From: Actinomycetes bacterium
GTDB lineage: Bacteria > Actinomycetota > Acidimicrobiia > Acidimicrobiales > Ilumatobacteraceae
Direction: 5' to 3'
Assembly (NCBI GenBank): GCA_014190095.1
Contig: BJFW01000009.1
Location: 1-40,962 of the forward strand
DNA length: 40,962 nt
How positions within the stretch are numbered: the first letter of the stretch is position 1; each line of letters opens with the position of its first letter. The notes beneath the pieces were generated by a model that was not told the origin of the DNA, did not search any database, and saw only the letters and a program-made list of their open reading frames with translations. The position numbers and the translations under genes were made by a program. Positions 9,177-16,706 of the stretch are shown piece by piece.

Positions 9177-10094
9177 ATGCCAATTACCACGACACCAAAA
9201 ATTTGGATGAACGGAAAGCTTGTCGATTGGGACAAGGCGCAAGTTCATGTACTTACTCATACCCTCCATTACGGCACTGGTGTGTTCGAGGGCATTCGCG
9301 CATACGAAACTGACAAGGGTCCAGCAGTGTTCCGCCTTACCGACCACATGCAGCGCTTCATCAACTCAGCAAAAATCTTGTCAATGCCAATGCCATACTC
9401 GCTTGAAGAACTTGTTCAGGCTGTGAAGGACACCGTTGCATCAACAGGATTGCCAGCTTGTTACATTCGTCCCCTCGCGTACTACGGGTACGGCGAAATG
9501 GGTCTGAACACCACGCCGTGTAAAACCGATGTTGCAATCGCATGCTGGCCGTGGGGTGCATATTTGGGTGATGACGCGGTTGAAAAGGGCGTGCGCATGA
9601 AGATTTCTTCATGGACGCGTCACGATCACAACACCATGCCTCCAGCAGCAAAAACAGTTGGTAATTACGTGAACTCGTCTCTTGCCAAAGTTGAAGCGCT
9701 GAAGGCTGGTTACGACGAAGCCATCATGCTTGCACCGAACGGTTTGATTGCAGAGTGCACAGGCGAGAACCTGTTCGTTGTGCGCAATGGAATCATTTTG
9801 ACCCCACCAACTTCGGCTGGAGCGCTTGAGGGCATTACGCAAAACAGCGTCACTCGCATTGCTCGTGACCTGGGTTACGAAGTGCGCGTAGACAACATTG
9901 CACGCAGCGATTTGTATATTGCTGAAGAAATCTTCGCCTGCGGAACTGCAGCCGAAGTCGGATCGGTAAGTTCAGTCGACGATCGTCCGGTGCCATGCCC
10001 GGGGCCGATCACGCGAGCAATTGCCTCCACCTATGCCAAGGCTGTCCGCGGCCAAGACCCGCGCTATGTCGACTGGCTCGAATACGCGAAATAA
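9177..10094 (+). CDS. ilvE: Branched-chain amino acid aminotransferase IlvE
   Basis: 305 residues, normal length for a fold-type IV transaminase. It transfers an amino group between glutamate and the keto acids of valine, leucine and isoleucine. The PLP lysine is K159 in the AAKTVGNYVNS block. HYGTGVFEGIRAY, RPLAYYGYGEMGL and the phosphate-binding ECTGENLFVV are family hallmarks. AAGGGG seven bases before the ATG is one of the better Shine-Dalgarno sequences in the window. It is cotranscribed with leuB. Downstream lies the repeat-rich regulatory region before cimA. Confidence 0.96.
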   Translation: MPITTTPKIWMNGKLVDWDKAQVHVLTHTLHYGTGVFEGIRAYETDKGPAVFRLTDHMQRFINSAKILSMPMPYSLEELVQAVKDTVASTGLPACYIRPLAYYGYGEMGLNTTPCKTDVAIACWPWGAYLGDDAVEKGVRMKISSWTRHDHNTMPPAAKTVGNYVNSSLAKVEALKAGYDEAIMLAPNGLIAECTGENLFVVRNGIILTPPTSAGALEGITQNSVTRIARDLGYEVRVDNIARSDLYIAEEIFACGTAAEVGSVSSVDDRPVPCPGPITRAIASTYAKAVRGQDPRYVDWLEYAK

Positions 10095-10224
10095 CAGGCC
10101 TCGTATTACACAGGGGTGACTTGGAGGGGGTTTCCCCCAGGTTTCTCCACAGGCGTTTCCACATGCGGAATACCGTCCGCAGGGCTTTATCCACAGGTAT
10201 CCCCACAGGTTTGCTCAGCACAGG
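10095..10224 (+). repeat. Cluster of CACAGG / DnaA-box-like repeats
   Basis: Five copies of CACAGG occur at 10109, 10148, 10192, 10204 and 10219, all on the plus strand. Several extend into DnaA-box-like nonamers: TTATCCACA (10187-10195, a perfect TTRTCCACA match), TTCTCCACA (10143-10151) and GTTTCCACA (10155-10163). Two small inverted repeats lie among them: GGGGG-TTT-CCCCC (10126-10138) and TGCGGA/TCCGCA (10164-10169/10176-10181). The stretch has no credible gene. It could be a DnaA-binding locus controlling ilvE or cimA, or a binding array for another regulator. No replication gene lies nearby. Confidence 0.5.
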
Positions 10225-10253
10225 TTGGCGAACGCCTTTTCGTGCGTCAGACT
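10225..10253 (+). promoter_or_regulatory. Promoter of the cimA leader: TTGGCG, 17 bases, CAGACT
   Basis: A -35 hexamer TTGGCG (10225-10230) is separated by 17 bases from CAGACT (10248-10253). The first base of the leader peptide GTG is seven bases after the -10, so the message should start at the leader start codon. CAGACT-TAGAG also appears before the M20 peptidase gene at 38627. Confidence 0.6.
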
Positions 10254-10259
10254 AGAGAC

Positions 10260-10313
10260 GTGAATCTTTTTGGAGCCTCCCAGTCCAGCATTGCGATCAT
10301 CATTATTCGATAG
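10260..10313 (+). CDS. Isoleucine-rich leader peptide of the cimA attenuator (17 aa)
   Basis: GTG at 10260 opens a 17-codon frame reading MNLFGASQSSIAIIIIR, ending with TAG at 10311-10313. It has five isoleucine codons, the last four consecutive (ATC ATC ATT ATT, 10296-10307). This is the pattern of a leader peptide that senses charged tRNA-Ile. The stop codon overlaps the base of a strong hairpin, and a rho-independent terminator follows 25 bases later, ahead of citramalate synthase, the first committed enzyme of isoleucine synthesis by the citramalate route. Translation would be leaderless. Role is inferred from codons and layout; I have not found a convincing antiterminator pairing. Confidence 0.75.
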   Translation: MNLFGASQSSIAIIIIR

Positions 10314-10338
10314 GCGTGCGTCACCCGACGTACGCCTA
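10311..10338 (+). promoter_or_regulatory. Leader hairpin of the cimA attenuator
   Basis: Bases 10311-10322 pair with 10327-10338 over 12 bp with a single G-U pair and an ACCC loop. It begins at the leader peptide stop codon, so a ribosome that reaches the stop would cover its 5' arm, whereas one stalled at the Ile codons would leave it free to form. Its last pair uses A10338, the first base of the terminator stem. Confidence 0.7.
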
Positions 10339-10363
10339 AGCCGCCCAAACGGGCGGCTTTTTT
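10338..10363 (+). terminator. Rho-independent terminator between leader peptide and cimA
   Basis: A nine-base stem (AAGCCGCCC / GGGCGGCTT) with an AAAC loop is followed by a run of six T residues (10358-10363). It lies 35 bases before the cimA ATG and downstream of the Ile leader peptide, so it is best read as the attenuator terminator; it would also stop any readthrough from ilvE. Confidence 0.85.
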
Positions 10364-10398
10364 AATCCCCAAATTTCGACAGAAGAGAAGAGCAACAG

Positions 10399-11973
10399 AT
10401 GACAAAGCAACAACTCGTAGAAGTATTCGACACCACATTGCGAGACGGCATGCAAGTGGAAGGCGTGTCGGCAAGCGTTGAAGACAAGCTACGCATTGCA
10501 GAACAACTGGACTACTTGGGCGTGCACTTCATTGAAGGTGGATGGCCTGGTGCGAACCCTAAAGACATTGAGTTCTTTGCCCGCGCAAAGCAAGAGCTGA
10601 CGTTTACCACTTCAGCATTAGTTGCTTTTGGTTCAACGCGTCGCCCGCTTGGCAAAGTTGACGACGATGCAACGCTACGAAACTTGATTGAGGCGCAAAC
10701 CTCTGCGGTGTGCATTGTTGCAAAAGCGTGGGACTATCACGTTGAACACGCATTGCAAACAACACTTGAAGAAGGCATCGCCATGGTGTCGGATTCGGTG
10801 AAGTATCTCACCGCAAATGATCGTCGCGTGCTCGTGGACATGGAGCATTTCTTCGATGGGTTCAAGTCAAACCCTGAGTTTTCGCTGCGCGTATTAGAGG
10901 CAGCAATCATCGGTGGCGCAACGCACTTGGTGTTATGTGACACCAATGGTGGATCACTTCCAAGCGATGTGCTGCACATTGTTGGGGAAGTGAAGAAGCA
11001 CATCGGCGACGATGCAACAATCGGAATTCACTGTCACGACGACACGGGTTGCGCAGTCGCTAACTCGCTTGCAGCAGTGCAAAGCGGTGCACGCCATGTT
11101 CAAGGAACGCTGAACGGTCTTGGTGAGCGAACGGGAAACACAAACCTGACAACAGTCATTCCAAACTTGCAATTGAAGATGGGCTATGAGTGTTTGCCAG
11201 AAGGCAGACTCGAGCGCCTTACTGCAGTAAGTAATTATGTTGCCGAAGTGCTGAACCGTCCATTGAATCCGCAAGCTCCATACGTTGGTAGTTCGGCATT
11301 CGCACATAAGGCCGGTCTTCACGTTTCAGCAATCTCACGTGCAAAAGATGCATATGAGCACATCGCTCCAGAACTTGTTGGTAACGGCACGCGATTCTTG
11401 GTGAGCGAAATGGCTGGTCGTGCAACCATCACCATGAAGGCTGATGAACTTGGCCTCACCATGGATGGTCCGGCGGTCAATCAGGTAATTGACGACCTGA
11501 AGCGACTTGAGCACGAGGGCTACCACTTTGAAGCAGCCGATGCGTCGCTCGAACTATTGATGCGTCGTGCATCTGGCTGGCAACAGAACTTCTTCAACGT
11601 TGAGTCAATGCGTGTGATCACTGATGAGTCATCGGCTGGAACATTTACAACTGAAGCAACAGTGAAGGTGTGGATCGGTGACCACCGCGAAGTACGCGTT
11701 GCTGAGGGCAATGGTCCTGTCAATGCAATTGACACTGCATTGCGTGCTGCTTTGTTGGAAAAGTTCCCGCAGCTTTCCCGCGTGCATTTGACTGACTACA
11801 AAGTGCGAATTCTGGATTCGGGTTCTGCAACTGGTGCGGTAACTCGCGTCTTGCTGGATGCTTCAGATGGCGAGCGCAACTGGACCACTATTGGCGTTTC
11901 GTCAAACATTATTGAAGCCTCGTGGCGTGCTCTCGAAGAGTCGCTCATCTTCGGGCTCTTGCATTCCAAGTAG
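10399..11973 (+). CDS. cimA: (R)-citramalate synthase CimA
   Basis: 524 residues. It condenses acetyl-CoA with pyruvate to citramalate, which LeuCD and LeuB can turn into 2-ketobutyrate for isoleucine. The N-terminal barrel has the DRE-TIM signature FDTTLRDGMQ near residue 9, then HFIEGGWPGANPKD, a block typical of the long citramalate synthase group rather than LeuA. GIHCHDDTGCAVAN and GTLNGLGERTGN provide metal ligands. The C-terminal ~150 residues form the regulatory domain seen in this group and in isopropylmalate synthase. GAAGAG precedes the ATG as a ribosome site. The Ile-codon leader upstream independently supports a role in isoleucine rather than leucine synthesis. Confidence 0.93.
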   Translation: MTKQQLVEVFDTTLRDGMQVEGVSASVEDKLRIAEQLDYLGVHFIEGGWPGANPKDIEFFARAKQELTFTTSALVAFGSTRRPLGKVDDDATLRNLIEAQTSAVCIVAKAWDYHVEHALQTTLEEGIAMVSDSVKYLTANDRRVLVDMEHFFDGFKSNPEFSLRVLEAAIIGGATHLVLCDTNGGSLPSDVLHIVGEVKKHIGDDATIGIHCHDDTGCAVANSLAAVQSGARHVQGTLNGLGERTGNTNLTTVIPNLQLKMGYECLPEGRLERLTAVSNYVAEVLNRPLNPQAPYVGSSAFAHKAGLHVSAISRAKDAYEHIAPELVGNGTRFLVSEMAGRATITMKADELGLTMDGPAVNQVIDDLKRLEHEGYHFEAADASLELLMRRASGWQQNFFNVESMRVITDESSAGTFTTEATVKVWIGDHREVRVAEGNGPVNAIDTALRAALLEKFPQLSRVHLTDYKVRILDSGSATGAVTRVLLDASDGERNWTTIGVSSNIIEASWRALEESLIFGLLHSK

Positions 11974-11985
11974 GCTCGCTGGGGT

Positions 11986-12510
11986 ATGGCTGCTCCAAAG
12001 TTTGCTCCGGTAAGTGCAACTCAGAAGCCGCGTTCGTATGAATCGCCGTTGCATGTTCCTGCGCCATGGTCGTCAGGTCGCCCCGGAGAAATTGACGGCA
12101 AGCAACCTCGTGGTGCGAGCTTGGGCAATCAAGGCCCCGATCAGGGTTACATCCTGACGCTTGCCCGTATTGCACGAAACAAGATCAAAGTCAAAGCAGG
12201 TGAGTCGGTGGACGACGCAATTCGCGGTTCGATCGGCATCGCGTTGCGCAGGGCTTCCATGTACGGACGTGCGCCAGTAATGCACGACCTCACGTTCGCA
12301 CTCACCATTTGGGGATGGCTTGTTGACACCGTGCCTGCAGACTTGTTGGCTCGTCGTAAAGAACTCTTTTCTGGAGTAGGCGATGCAGCACATTCGTATT
12401 ACGAGGTTCGCGAAATTACGGGACTCGTTCCGGAAACGACGTACCAGCTGTCAATTGACCAACTCACTGCAATCACGCCGATGTCGTGGCGCGCACTTAC
12501 TGGTGCGTAA
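11986..12510 (+). CDS. Unknown protein, 174 aa, downstream of cimA
   Basis: I do not recognise this family. The first ~55 residues are rich in proline and glycine (SPLHVPAPWSSGRPGE, QPRGASLGNQGPDQGY) and probably form an extended arm. The rest looks helical, with a hydrophobic stretch LTFALTIWGWLVDTVPADLL near residue 101 that is amphipathic rather than a clear membrane segment. No signal peptide is present. It begins 12 bases after cimA and is followed after three bases by a MOSC gene, so all three are probably one transcript. TAGGCT nine bases before the ATG, overlapping the cimA stop, could add an internal promoter. Confidence 0.75.
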   Translation: MAAPKFAPVSATQKPRSYESPLHVPAPWSSGRPGEIDGKQPRGASLGNQGPDQGYILTLARIARNKIKVKAGESVDDAIRGSIGIALRRASMYGRAPVMHDLTFALTIWGWLVDTVPADLLARRKELFSGVGDAAHSYYEVREITGLVPETTYQLSIDQLTAITPMSWRALTGA

Positions 12511-12513
12511 ATA

Positions 12514-13056
12514 ATGCCTTCACAAGTAGTGGGCGTTCACTCTTCGCCTGAACATACATTCACGAAACAAGCGCGAAGCTCAATCGAACTTGTTGCAGGT
12601 ATCGGCGTGCAGGGCGATGCGCACGCTGGCGCAACCGTGAAACATTCGTACCTGCTCCGCAAGAAGCCAGAAAAACCGAACCTACGCCAGGTTCACCTCA
12701 TTGCAAGCGAACTGATTGAAGAGTTACGCCTTGAGGGTTTCAATGTTGAGCGAGGCTCTATGGGCGAAAACATCACCACGAGCGGAGTGCAGCTCGCGTC
12801 GTTGCCGCACGCAACTCGGTTGGTATTTCCGAGTGGCGCTGTAATTGAACTCACGGGAATTCGTACGCCATGTAAGCAGCTGAATGCATTTCAAGATGGC
12901 TTGCTTGCTGCAGTGCGAGAGAAGAACGAAAGCGGTGCGTTTCGCCGGCCAGTTGGCGTGCTTGCAATCGTGGTAACAAGTGGTGTCGTTTCACCAAATG
13001 ACGCAATCGACGTACAACTTCCAACAGGCGCACATCGCGCTATGGAATTTATTTAA
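12514..13056 (+). CDS. MOSC-domain protein
   Basis: 180 residues, nearly all MOSC domain, the fold shared with the C-terminal domain of molybdenum cofactor sulfurase and with YiiM/mARC-type reductases. GIGVQGDAHAG near residue 29, the RGSMGENITTSG block near residue 80, and the conserved cysteine C120 in GIRTPCKQL are the family landmarks. Such proteins carry or transfer sulfur or molybdenum cofactor; the partner is not in this window. It starts three bases after the unknown gene upstream and ends convergent with the DUF2237 gene with no gap. Confidence 0.88.
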   Translation: MPSQVVGVHSSPEHTFTKQARSSIELVAGIGVQGDAHAGATVKHSYLLRKKPEKPNLRQVHLIASELIEELRLEGFNVERGSMGENITTSGVQLASLPHATRLVFPSGAVIELTGIRTPCKQLNAFQDGLLAAVREKNESGAFRRPVGVLAIVVTSGVVSPNDAIDVQLPTGAHRAMEFI

Positions 13057-13425
13057 CTACAGCGCAAACTTTTCCAGGTCTGCAAGGTTCACAAACTCAA
13101 GCGTGTGAACATGTGTTGCACGTAAGTTCACCTTTGGTGCCATTCCCGCTTCGAATGCTTCTTGCCAGCGCGATGCACAGAGGCACCAGTGATCTCCGGC
13201 CTTCAGTCCATCAAAACCGTATTGCGGCATTGGGGTAGACAAGTCGTTGCCGCGCGACTTAGAGAACGCAAGAAACTCATCGGTCATCACTGCACATACC
13301 GTGTGCACGCCGGTGTCATCTCCACCGGTTTCACAACATCCAGTGCGGTACCAACCCGTCATTGGAGAAGTGCAACATGTTTCGATTGGTTCGCCATACA
13401 CATTCACTTGAGTTCCAATTGTCAT
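13057..13425 (-). CDS. DUF2237 family protein
   Basis: 122 residues that match the DUF2237 pattern along the whole length: NVYGEPIETC, PMTGWYRTGCCETG, GVHTVCAVMTDEFLAFS, SRGNDLSTPMP, and the closing DHWCLCASRWQEAFEAG. Cys pairs (residues about 20-35 and in WCLCA) suggest metal or redox chemistry, but no function is established for the family. The ATG at 13425 is preferred over an in-frame TTG three codons upstream because a TAAGTT box stands seven bases before it. It is divergent from gltX and convergent with the MOSC gene. Confidence 0.9.
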   Translation of the reverse strand: MTIGTQVNVYGEPIETCCTSPMTGWYRTGCCETGGDDTGVHTVCAVMTDEFLAFSKSRGNDLSTPMPQYGFDGLKAGDHWCLCASRWQEAFEAGMAPKVNLRATHVHTLEFVNLADLEKFAL

Positions 13426-13432
13426 GTGCCAC

Positions 13433-13475
13433 AACTTAGTGTTCGCTCGAGGTGAGTGCTTTGCTCAGATAGCCT
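13433..13475. promoter_or_regulatory. Divergent -10 boxes for the DUF2237 gene and gltX
   Basis: On the minus strand TAAGTT (13433-13438) lies seven bases before the DUF2237 ATG. On the plus strand TAGCCT (13470-13475) lies eight bases before the gltX ATG. Both fit leaderless transcription. The two starts are 58 bases apart, so the promoters share one short region. Confidence 0.6.
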
Positions 13476-13483
13476 GAAAGCAC

Positions 13484-14896
13484 ATGTCCGCAACTCCTCG
13501 CTATCGTTTCGCGCCATCTCCAACTGGCTATTTCCACGTCGGTGGCGCACGCACCGCGCTGTATAACTGGCTTCTTGCGCTGAAGAACAACGGCACGTTT
13601 GTGCTGCGCATTGAAGACACCGACGAATCTCGAAACGAGCCACAGTGGACTCAGGGGATCATTGATGCACTTGCATGGATAGGTATTGACAGCAAAGACC
13701 CGCATTTTGAAGGGCCATACTTCCAGTCCACCTATGCGTCAGAACATGTTGCCGCTGCTCACAAGTTGTTTGAAGCTGGCAAGGCGTATTACTGCGACCA
13801 GACCACTGAACAAATTCAGGAGCGAGCAAAAGCTGCAGGCCTGAATGGCTATGACGGCTTTTCACGGGACCGAAAACTTGGCCCTGGTCCGGGCCATGTT
13901 TTGCGTTTCCGAGTTCCTGAGGGAAAGACCATCGTGAACGACACCGTTCGCGGAGCAGTGGAATTCGAAAACTCCACAATTGAAGACTTTGTGTTGTTAC
14001 GTGGCAACGGCACTCCAGTGTTTCTTATTGCCAATGTGGTTGATGACATCACCATGAACATCACCCATGTAGTGCGAGCGGAGGAGCATCTGCCAAACAC
14101 TCCCAAGCAGCAAATGCTGTGGGAGGCATTAGGCCACACGCCACCGGTATGGGCGCACGTTCCTGTGTTGGTAAATGAACAGCGCAAGAAGTTGTCAAAG
14201 CGTCGTGACAAAGTTGCTGTCGAGCAATATCGCGAAGAAGGAATTCTGCCTGAAGCAATGGTGAATTACCTCATGACACTGGGTTGGGCGCCAAGTGGTG
14301 ATACCGAAATCGTTCCGTTGCAGAAGATTCAAGACGAATTCCGTTTGGAAGACGTCAATCATTCACCGGCGTTTTTTGACATTAAGAAATTGCAGTCATT
14401 CAATGGTGAATACATTCGCCTCATGACGCACGATGCTTTTGTCGCTGCAGCAAATGAAGTGCTTACGAGTTCGGCAGCAACGTGGCCAGCAGATCGTTAT
14501 AAGCCAGAAGTGTTTGCTGCAATGGCACCACTTGTGCAAACGCGAGTAGCGGTGATGGCCGAAGTGGTGGCAATGGTGGACTTTCTGTTTTTGGCCGAGC
14601 CGCCAATTGATGAAGCTGCATTCACGAAAGCCTTTGGCGCAGATTTCGCCGTGCCTACGCTGACTGAAATTTCGAAAGCATTTGAAACGATTGAGTGGAA
14701 TGCAGAAAGCATCAAGGTTGCTGTTGAAACAGTTGGCACTCAGCACGACGTAAAGCTTGGAAAATTGCAAGGGCCTCTGCGCATTGCAATCACGGGTCGA
14801 ACAGTTGGTCCGCCACTGTTTGAGCCGATTGAATTACTTGGTCGTGAAGAGTCGCAGCGCCGTATTCGTGCAGCACTCGTTCGGGCTGCTGGTTAA
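13484..14896 (+). CDS. gltX: Glutamyl-tRNA synthetase GltX
   Basis: 470 residues, class I synthetase that charges tRNA-Glu. The HIGH-type motif is HVGG at 18-21 ([17 protein letters not shown]), the KMSKS-type motif is KLSKR at 236-240, and RIEDTDESR at 42-50 contacts glutamate. The anticodon-binding half follows, complete to the final [12 protein letters not shown]. If the organism lacks GlnRS this enzyme would also misacylate tRNA-Gln for GatCAB; nothing here decides that. A tRNA-Gln and a tRNA-Glu gene lie within 2 kb downstream. The next gene starts nine bases after its stop. Confidence 0.97.
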   Translation: MSATPRYRFAPSPTGYFHVGGARTALYNWLLALKNNGTFVLRIEDTDESRNEPQWTQGIIDALAWIGIDSKDPHFEGPYFQSTYASEHVAAAHKLFEAGKAYYCDQTTEQIQERAKAAGLNGYDGFSRDRKLGPGPGHVLRFRVPEGKTIVNDTVRGAVEFENSTIEDFVLLRGNGTPVFLIANVVDDITMNITHVVRAEEHLPNTPKQQMLWEALGHTPPVWAHVPVLVNEQRKKLSKRRDKVAVEQYREEGILPEAMVNYLMTLGWAPSGDTEIVPLQKIQDEFRLEDVNHSPAFFDIKKLQSFNGEYIRLMTHDAFVAAANEVLTSSAATWPADRYKPEVFAAMAPLVQTRVAVMAEVVAMVDFLFLAEPPIDEAAFTKAFGADFAVPTLTEISKAFETIEWNAESIKVAVETVGTQHDVKLGKLQGPLRIAITGRTVGPPLFEPIELLGREESQRRIRAALVRAAG

Positions 14897-14905
14897 CTCA
14901 CCGTC

Positions 14906-15508
14906 ATGAAACGCGCAGGCACTGCGATAGTGCTTGTGCTGGCTGGATTCATGTATGTCGGTCTGAACATAGTTCAAGTGTGGTCTGTCGGTCGTAGCGA
15001 CGGTAGGAGAGAAGTCGATGCAATTGTGGTGATGGGCGTTGCTCAATACGACGGAAGACCATCACCGCAGCTGCAGGCTCGCCTTGATCATGTGCTCACA
15101 CTGTGGAAGCAAGGTGTGGCCGAGTTGGTGGTGACAACGGGTGGTAATCAACCTGGCGATCGCTTCACGGAAGCAAGGGCATCTGCCGACTATCTGATTG
15201 CAGGTGGCATTCCTGAATCGTCAATTTCCATGGAAGATATTGGCTCAACAACACTTCAGTCGCTGCAGGGAGTTGCCGAGATATTGAATAGCCGAGGGCT
15301 TGCTTCGGTCAACATCGTGACTGACCCCTATCACGCGCTCCGGTCGCGATTGATTGCTCAAGACCTTGGATTAACTGCCTATATTTCTCCAGCCGAAAAT
15401 TCTGCGGTGACGGGTTGGGCAGAAAAGAGGCGAATGATCAATGAAGGCCTAGGAATTTCACTTGCCCATGTCATTGGATTTAGGTCCCTCGACAGATTGA
15501 CGAATTGA
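14906..15508 (+). CDS. YdcF/SanA-like DUF218 protein, membrane anchored
   Basis: 200 residues. Residues 4-25 (AGTAIVLVLAGFMYVGLNIV) form one N-terminal membrane anchor. The rest is a DUF218 domain: VDAIVVMGVAQYDGRPSP, a strand-loop ELVVTTGGNQPGDRFTEA, the SISMEDIGSTTLQSL block, and VNIVTDPYHALRS. Proteins of this family (SanA, ElyC, YdcF) affect envelope integrity; their chemistry is not settled. It begins nine bases after gltX and is probably cotranscribed with it. Confidence 0.85.
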   Translation: MKRAGTAIVLVLAGFMYVGLNIVQVWSVGRSDGRREVDAIVVMGVAQYDGRPSPQLQARLDHVLTLWKQGVAELVVTTGGNQPGDRFTEARASADYLIAGGIPESSISMEDIGSTTLQSLQGVAEILNSRGLASVNIVTDPYHALRSRLIAQDLGLTAYISPAENSAVTGWAEKRRMINEGLGISLAHVIGFRSLDRLTN

Positions 15509-15519
15509 TCAGGGCGGTA

Positions 15520-15549
15520 TTGCGGTCGATTTAGGGTTGCCGATATCCT
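15520..15549 (+). promoter_or_regulatory. Promoter of tRNA-Gln: TTGCGG, 18 bases, TATCCT
   Basis: TTGCGG (15520-15525) and TATCCT (15544-15549) are 18 bases apart and end 13 bases before the mature tRNA-Gln. This is a good housekeeping promoter and a useful standard for the other -10 boxes in the window. Confidence 0.6.
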
Positions 15550-15562
15550 TCAGTCGTCACTC

Positions 15563-15637
15563 TGGGGAGTGGTGTAACTGGCAACACAGCAGATTCTGGT
15601 TCTGTTATTCAGGGTTCGATTCCTTGCTCCCCAACCA
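15563..15637 (+). tRNA. tRNA-Gln (CTG), CCA encoded
   Basis: A full cloverleaf can be drawn. The acceptor TGGGGAG pairs with CTCCCCA, the D arm is closed by GTGT/ACAC, the anticodon stem GCAGA/TCTGT holds loop TTCTGGT with anticodon CTG, and the T arm CAGGG/CCTTG holds TTCGATT. The discriminator A is followed by genomic CCA at 15635-15637. The other two tRNA genes in the window lack an encoded CCA. Confidence 0.95.
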
Positions 15638-15642
15638 ATTGT

Positions 15643-16650
15643 CTACTCTTCGTGCTGGGGAATGAGCACGAATTTTCCAACGTGCTTCTTTTCTAAGAAT
15701 TCCTGTTGTGCGCGAGCAATGTCTGCGAGCGGAAAAGTCTTGGCAACCAGCGGCTTGATGCGATTCGACTCAATATATGAAACAAGTCGAGGGAACACTG
15801 GTTCGTCCCACGCTGTGCAACCAATCAGTGTGAGGTCCTTGAGGTACATAGTACGCAAGTCCAGATCGACGAGTGGGCCACCAATTGCCCCAGATGTTGC
15901 ATACCGACCACCGCGCTTCAACGTGTTGAGTTCTCCAGCAAAATGAGGACCACCGACATTGTCAATGACGACATCAAAAGATTCCTCGCCGAGTTCATTC
16001 ACGAGGTCAGAATCTCGATCAACGACAAAGTCGGCACCGATACGAATCACTTCTTCCATTTTTGATTTTCCAACTATTGCGGTAACGGTTGCTCCACGAA
16101 TTTTTGCAAGTTGCACTACAGCAGATCCAACGCCGCCAGATGCGCCGGCAACAAGTACATGCTCGCCAGAAGTAACGCGCGAACGTTGCACCATGTTTTC
16201 GGCAGATCCGTAACTGCAAGGAATGGATCCAAGTTCGGCATCTGTCCACGATGACTCGATAGGGAAGACCTCGTTTGCGGGCACTTTTACGTATTGCGCG
16301 AATGCACCATCGAAGTCCGAACCCATCCAGATATTGAGCATCGAATCAAAACCATTTGGTCGCATACATGGGCGAACCAACACGCGTTTACCAACAAATC
16401 CTGCATCGTCAGAATCGAATGTTTGTGTGACGATGCCACAGCAATCAGTTCCTTGAATGAAAGGAAACGGGGTGGGGATGTGCCAACCACCGCCTGAATA
16501 CCAGCCGAGGCGTGTGTTGATCTCGGTGTTGTTTACACCAGCGGCGAGCACCTTGATGAGAATTTCACCAGCGCCAAGTTCGGGCAGTGGTACTTCGCAA
16601 TACTGCAGTTTGTCGAACCCGCCATTTCCCGTAGTAACAACAGCCTTCAC
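15643..16650 (-). CDS. NADPH:quinone reductase-like zinc-family alcohol dehydrogenase
   Basis: 335 residues of the medium-chain dehydrogenase/reductase fold. The GroES-like half has AAGVNNTEINTRLG in place of the catalytic zinc region. The coenzyme half has the glycine motif VAGASGGVGSAVVQLAK near residue 162. The absence of the usual zinc ligands points to the quinone oxidoreductase or crotonyl-CoA reductase-like branch; the substrate is unknown. The GTG at 16650 (MKAVVTTGNGG) is chosen over a TTG 11 codons upstream because TAGTGT lies seven bases before it. It is convergent with tRNA-Gln (five bases apart) and divergent from tRNA-Glu. Confidence 0.85.
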   Translation of the reverse strand: MKAVVTTGNGGFDKLQYCEVPLPELGAGEILIKVLAAGVNNTEINTRLGWYSGGGWHIPTPFPFIQGTDCCGIVTQTFDSDDAGFVGKRVLVRPCMRPNGFDSMLNIWMGSDFDGAFAQYVKVPANEVFPIESSWTDAELGSIPCSYGSAENMVQRSRVTSGEHVLVAGASGGVGSAVVQLAKIRGATVTAIVGKSKMEEVIRIGADFVVDRDSDLVNELGEESFDVVIDNVGGPHFAGELNTLKRGGRYATSGAIGGPLVDLDLRTMYLKDLTLIGCTAWDEPVFPRLVSYIESNRIKPLVAKTFPLADIARAQQEFLEKKHVGKFVLIPQHEE

Positions 16651-16657
16651 GGGATTA

Positions 16658-16663
16658 ACACTA
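16658..16663 (-). promoter_or_regulatory. -10 box (TAGTGT) for the quinone-reductase-like gene
   Basis: TAGTGT on the minus strand is seven bases before the GTG chosen as start, which decides this start over the upstream TTG. The TTG at 16683 would lie upstream of the predicted transcript. Confidence 0.55.
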
Positions 16664-16687
16664 GAGACAATTGAGAAAGACAATCGG

Positions 16688-16693
16688 TAGCCT
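16688..16693 (+). promoter_or_regulatory. -10 box (TAGCCT) of tRNA-Glu
   Basis: TAGCCT lies 13 bases before the mature tRNA-Glu, the same distance as the -10 box of tRNA-Gln. A weak GAGACA is 18 bases further upstream. The same hexamer precedes greA and gltX. Confidence 0.5.
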
Positions 16694-16706
16694 TGAATCG
16701 CTACTT

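Noticed and set aside
10126-10138. GGGGG-TTT-CCCCC as a terminator for ilvE
   Set aside because: The stem is only five pairs and no T-run follows. The real terminator in this gap is at 10338-10363.
10106-10224. Chromosomal replication origin
   Set aside because: No dnaA, dnaN, recF or gyrB nearby, no AT-rich unwinding stretch, and no switch of gene direction. Kept only as a DnaA-box-like repeat cluster.
10116-10259. Upstream extension of the leader peptide to a 65-residue protein
   Set aside because: The extension runs through the repeat array and the predicted promoter, and its residues look random. Only the last 17 codons fit a functional frame.
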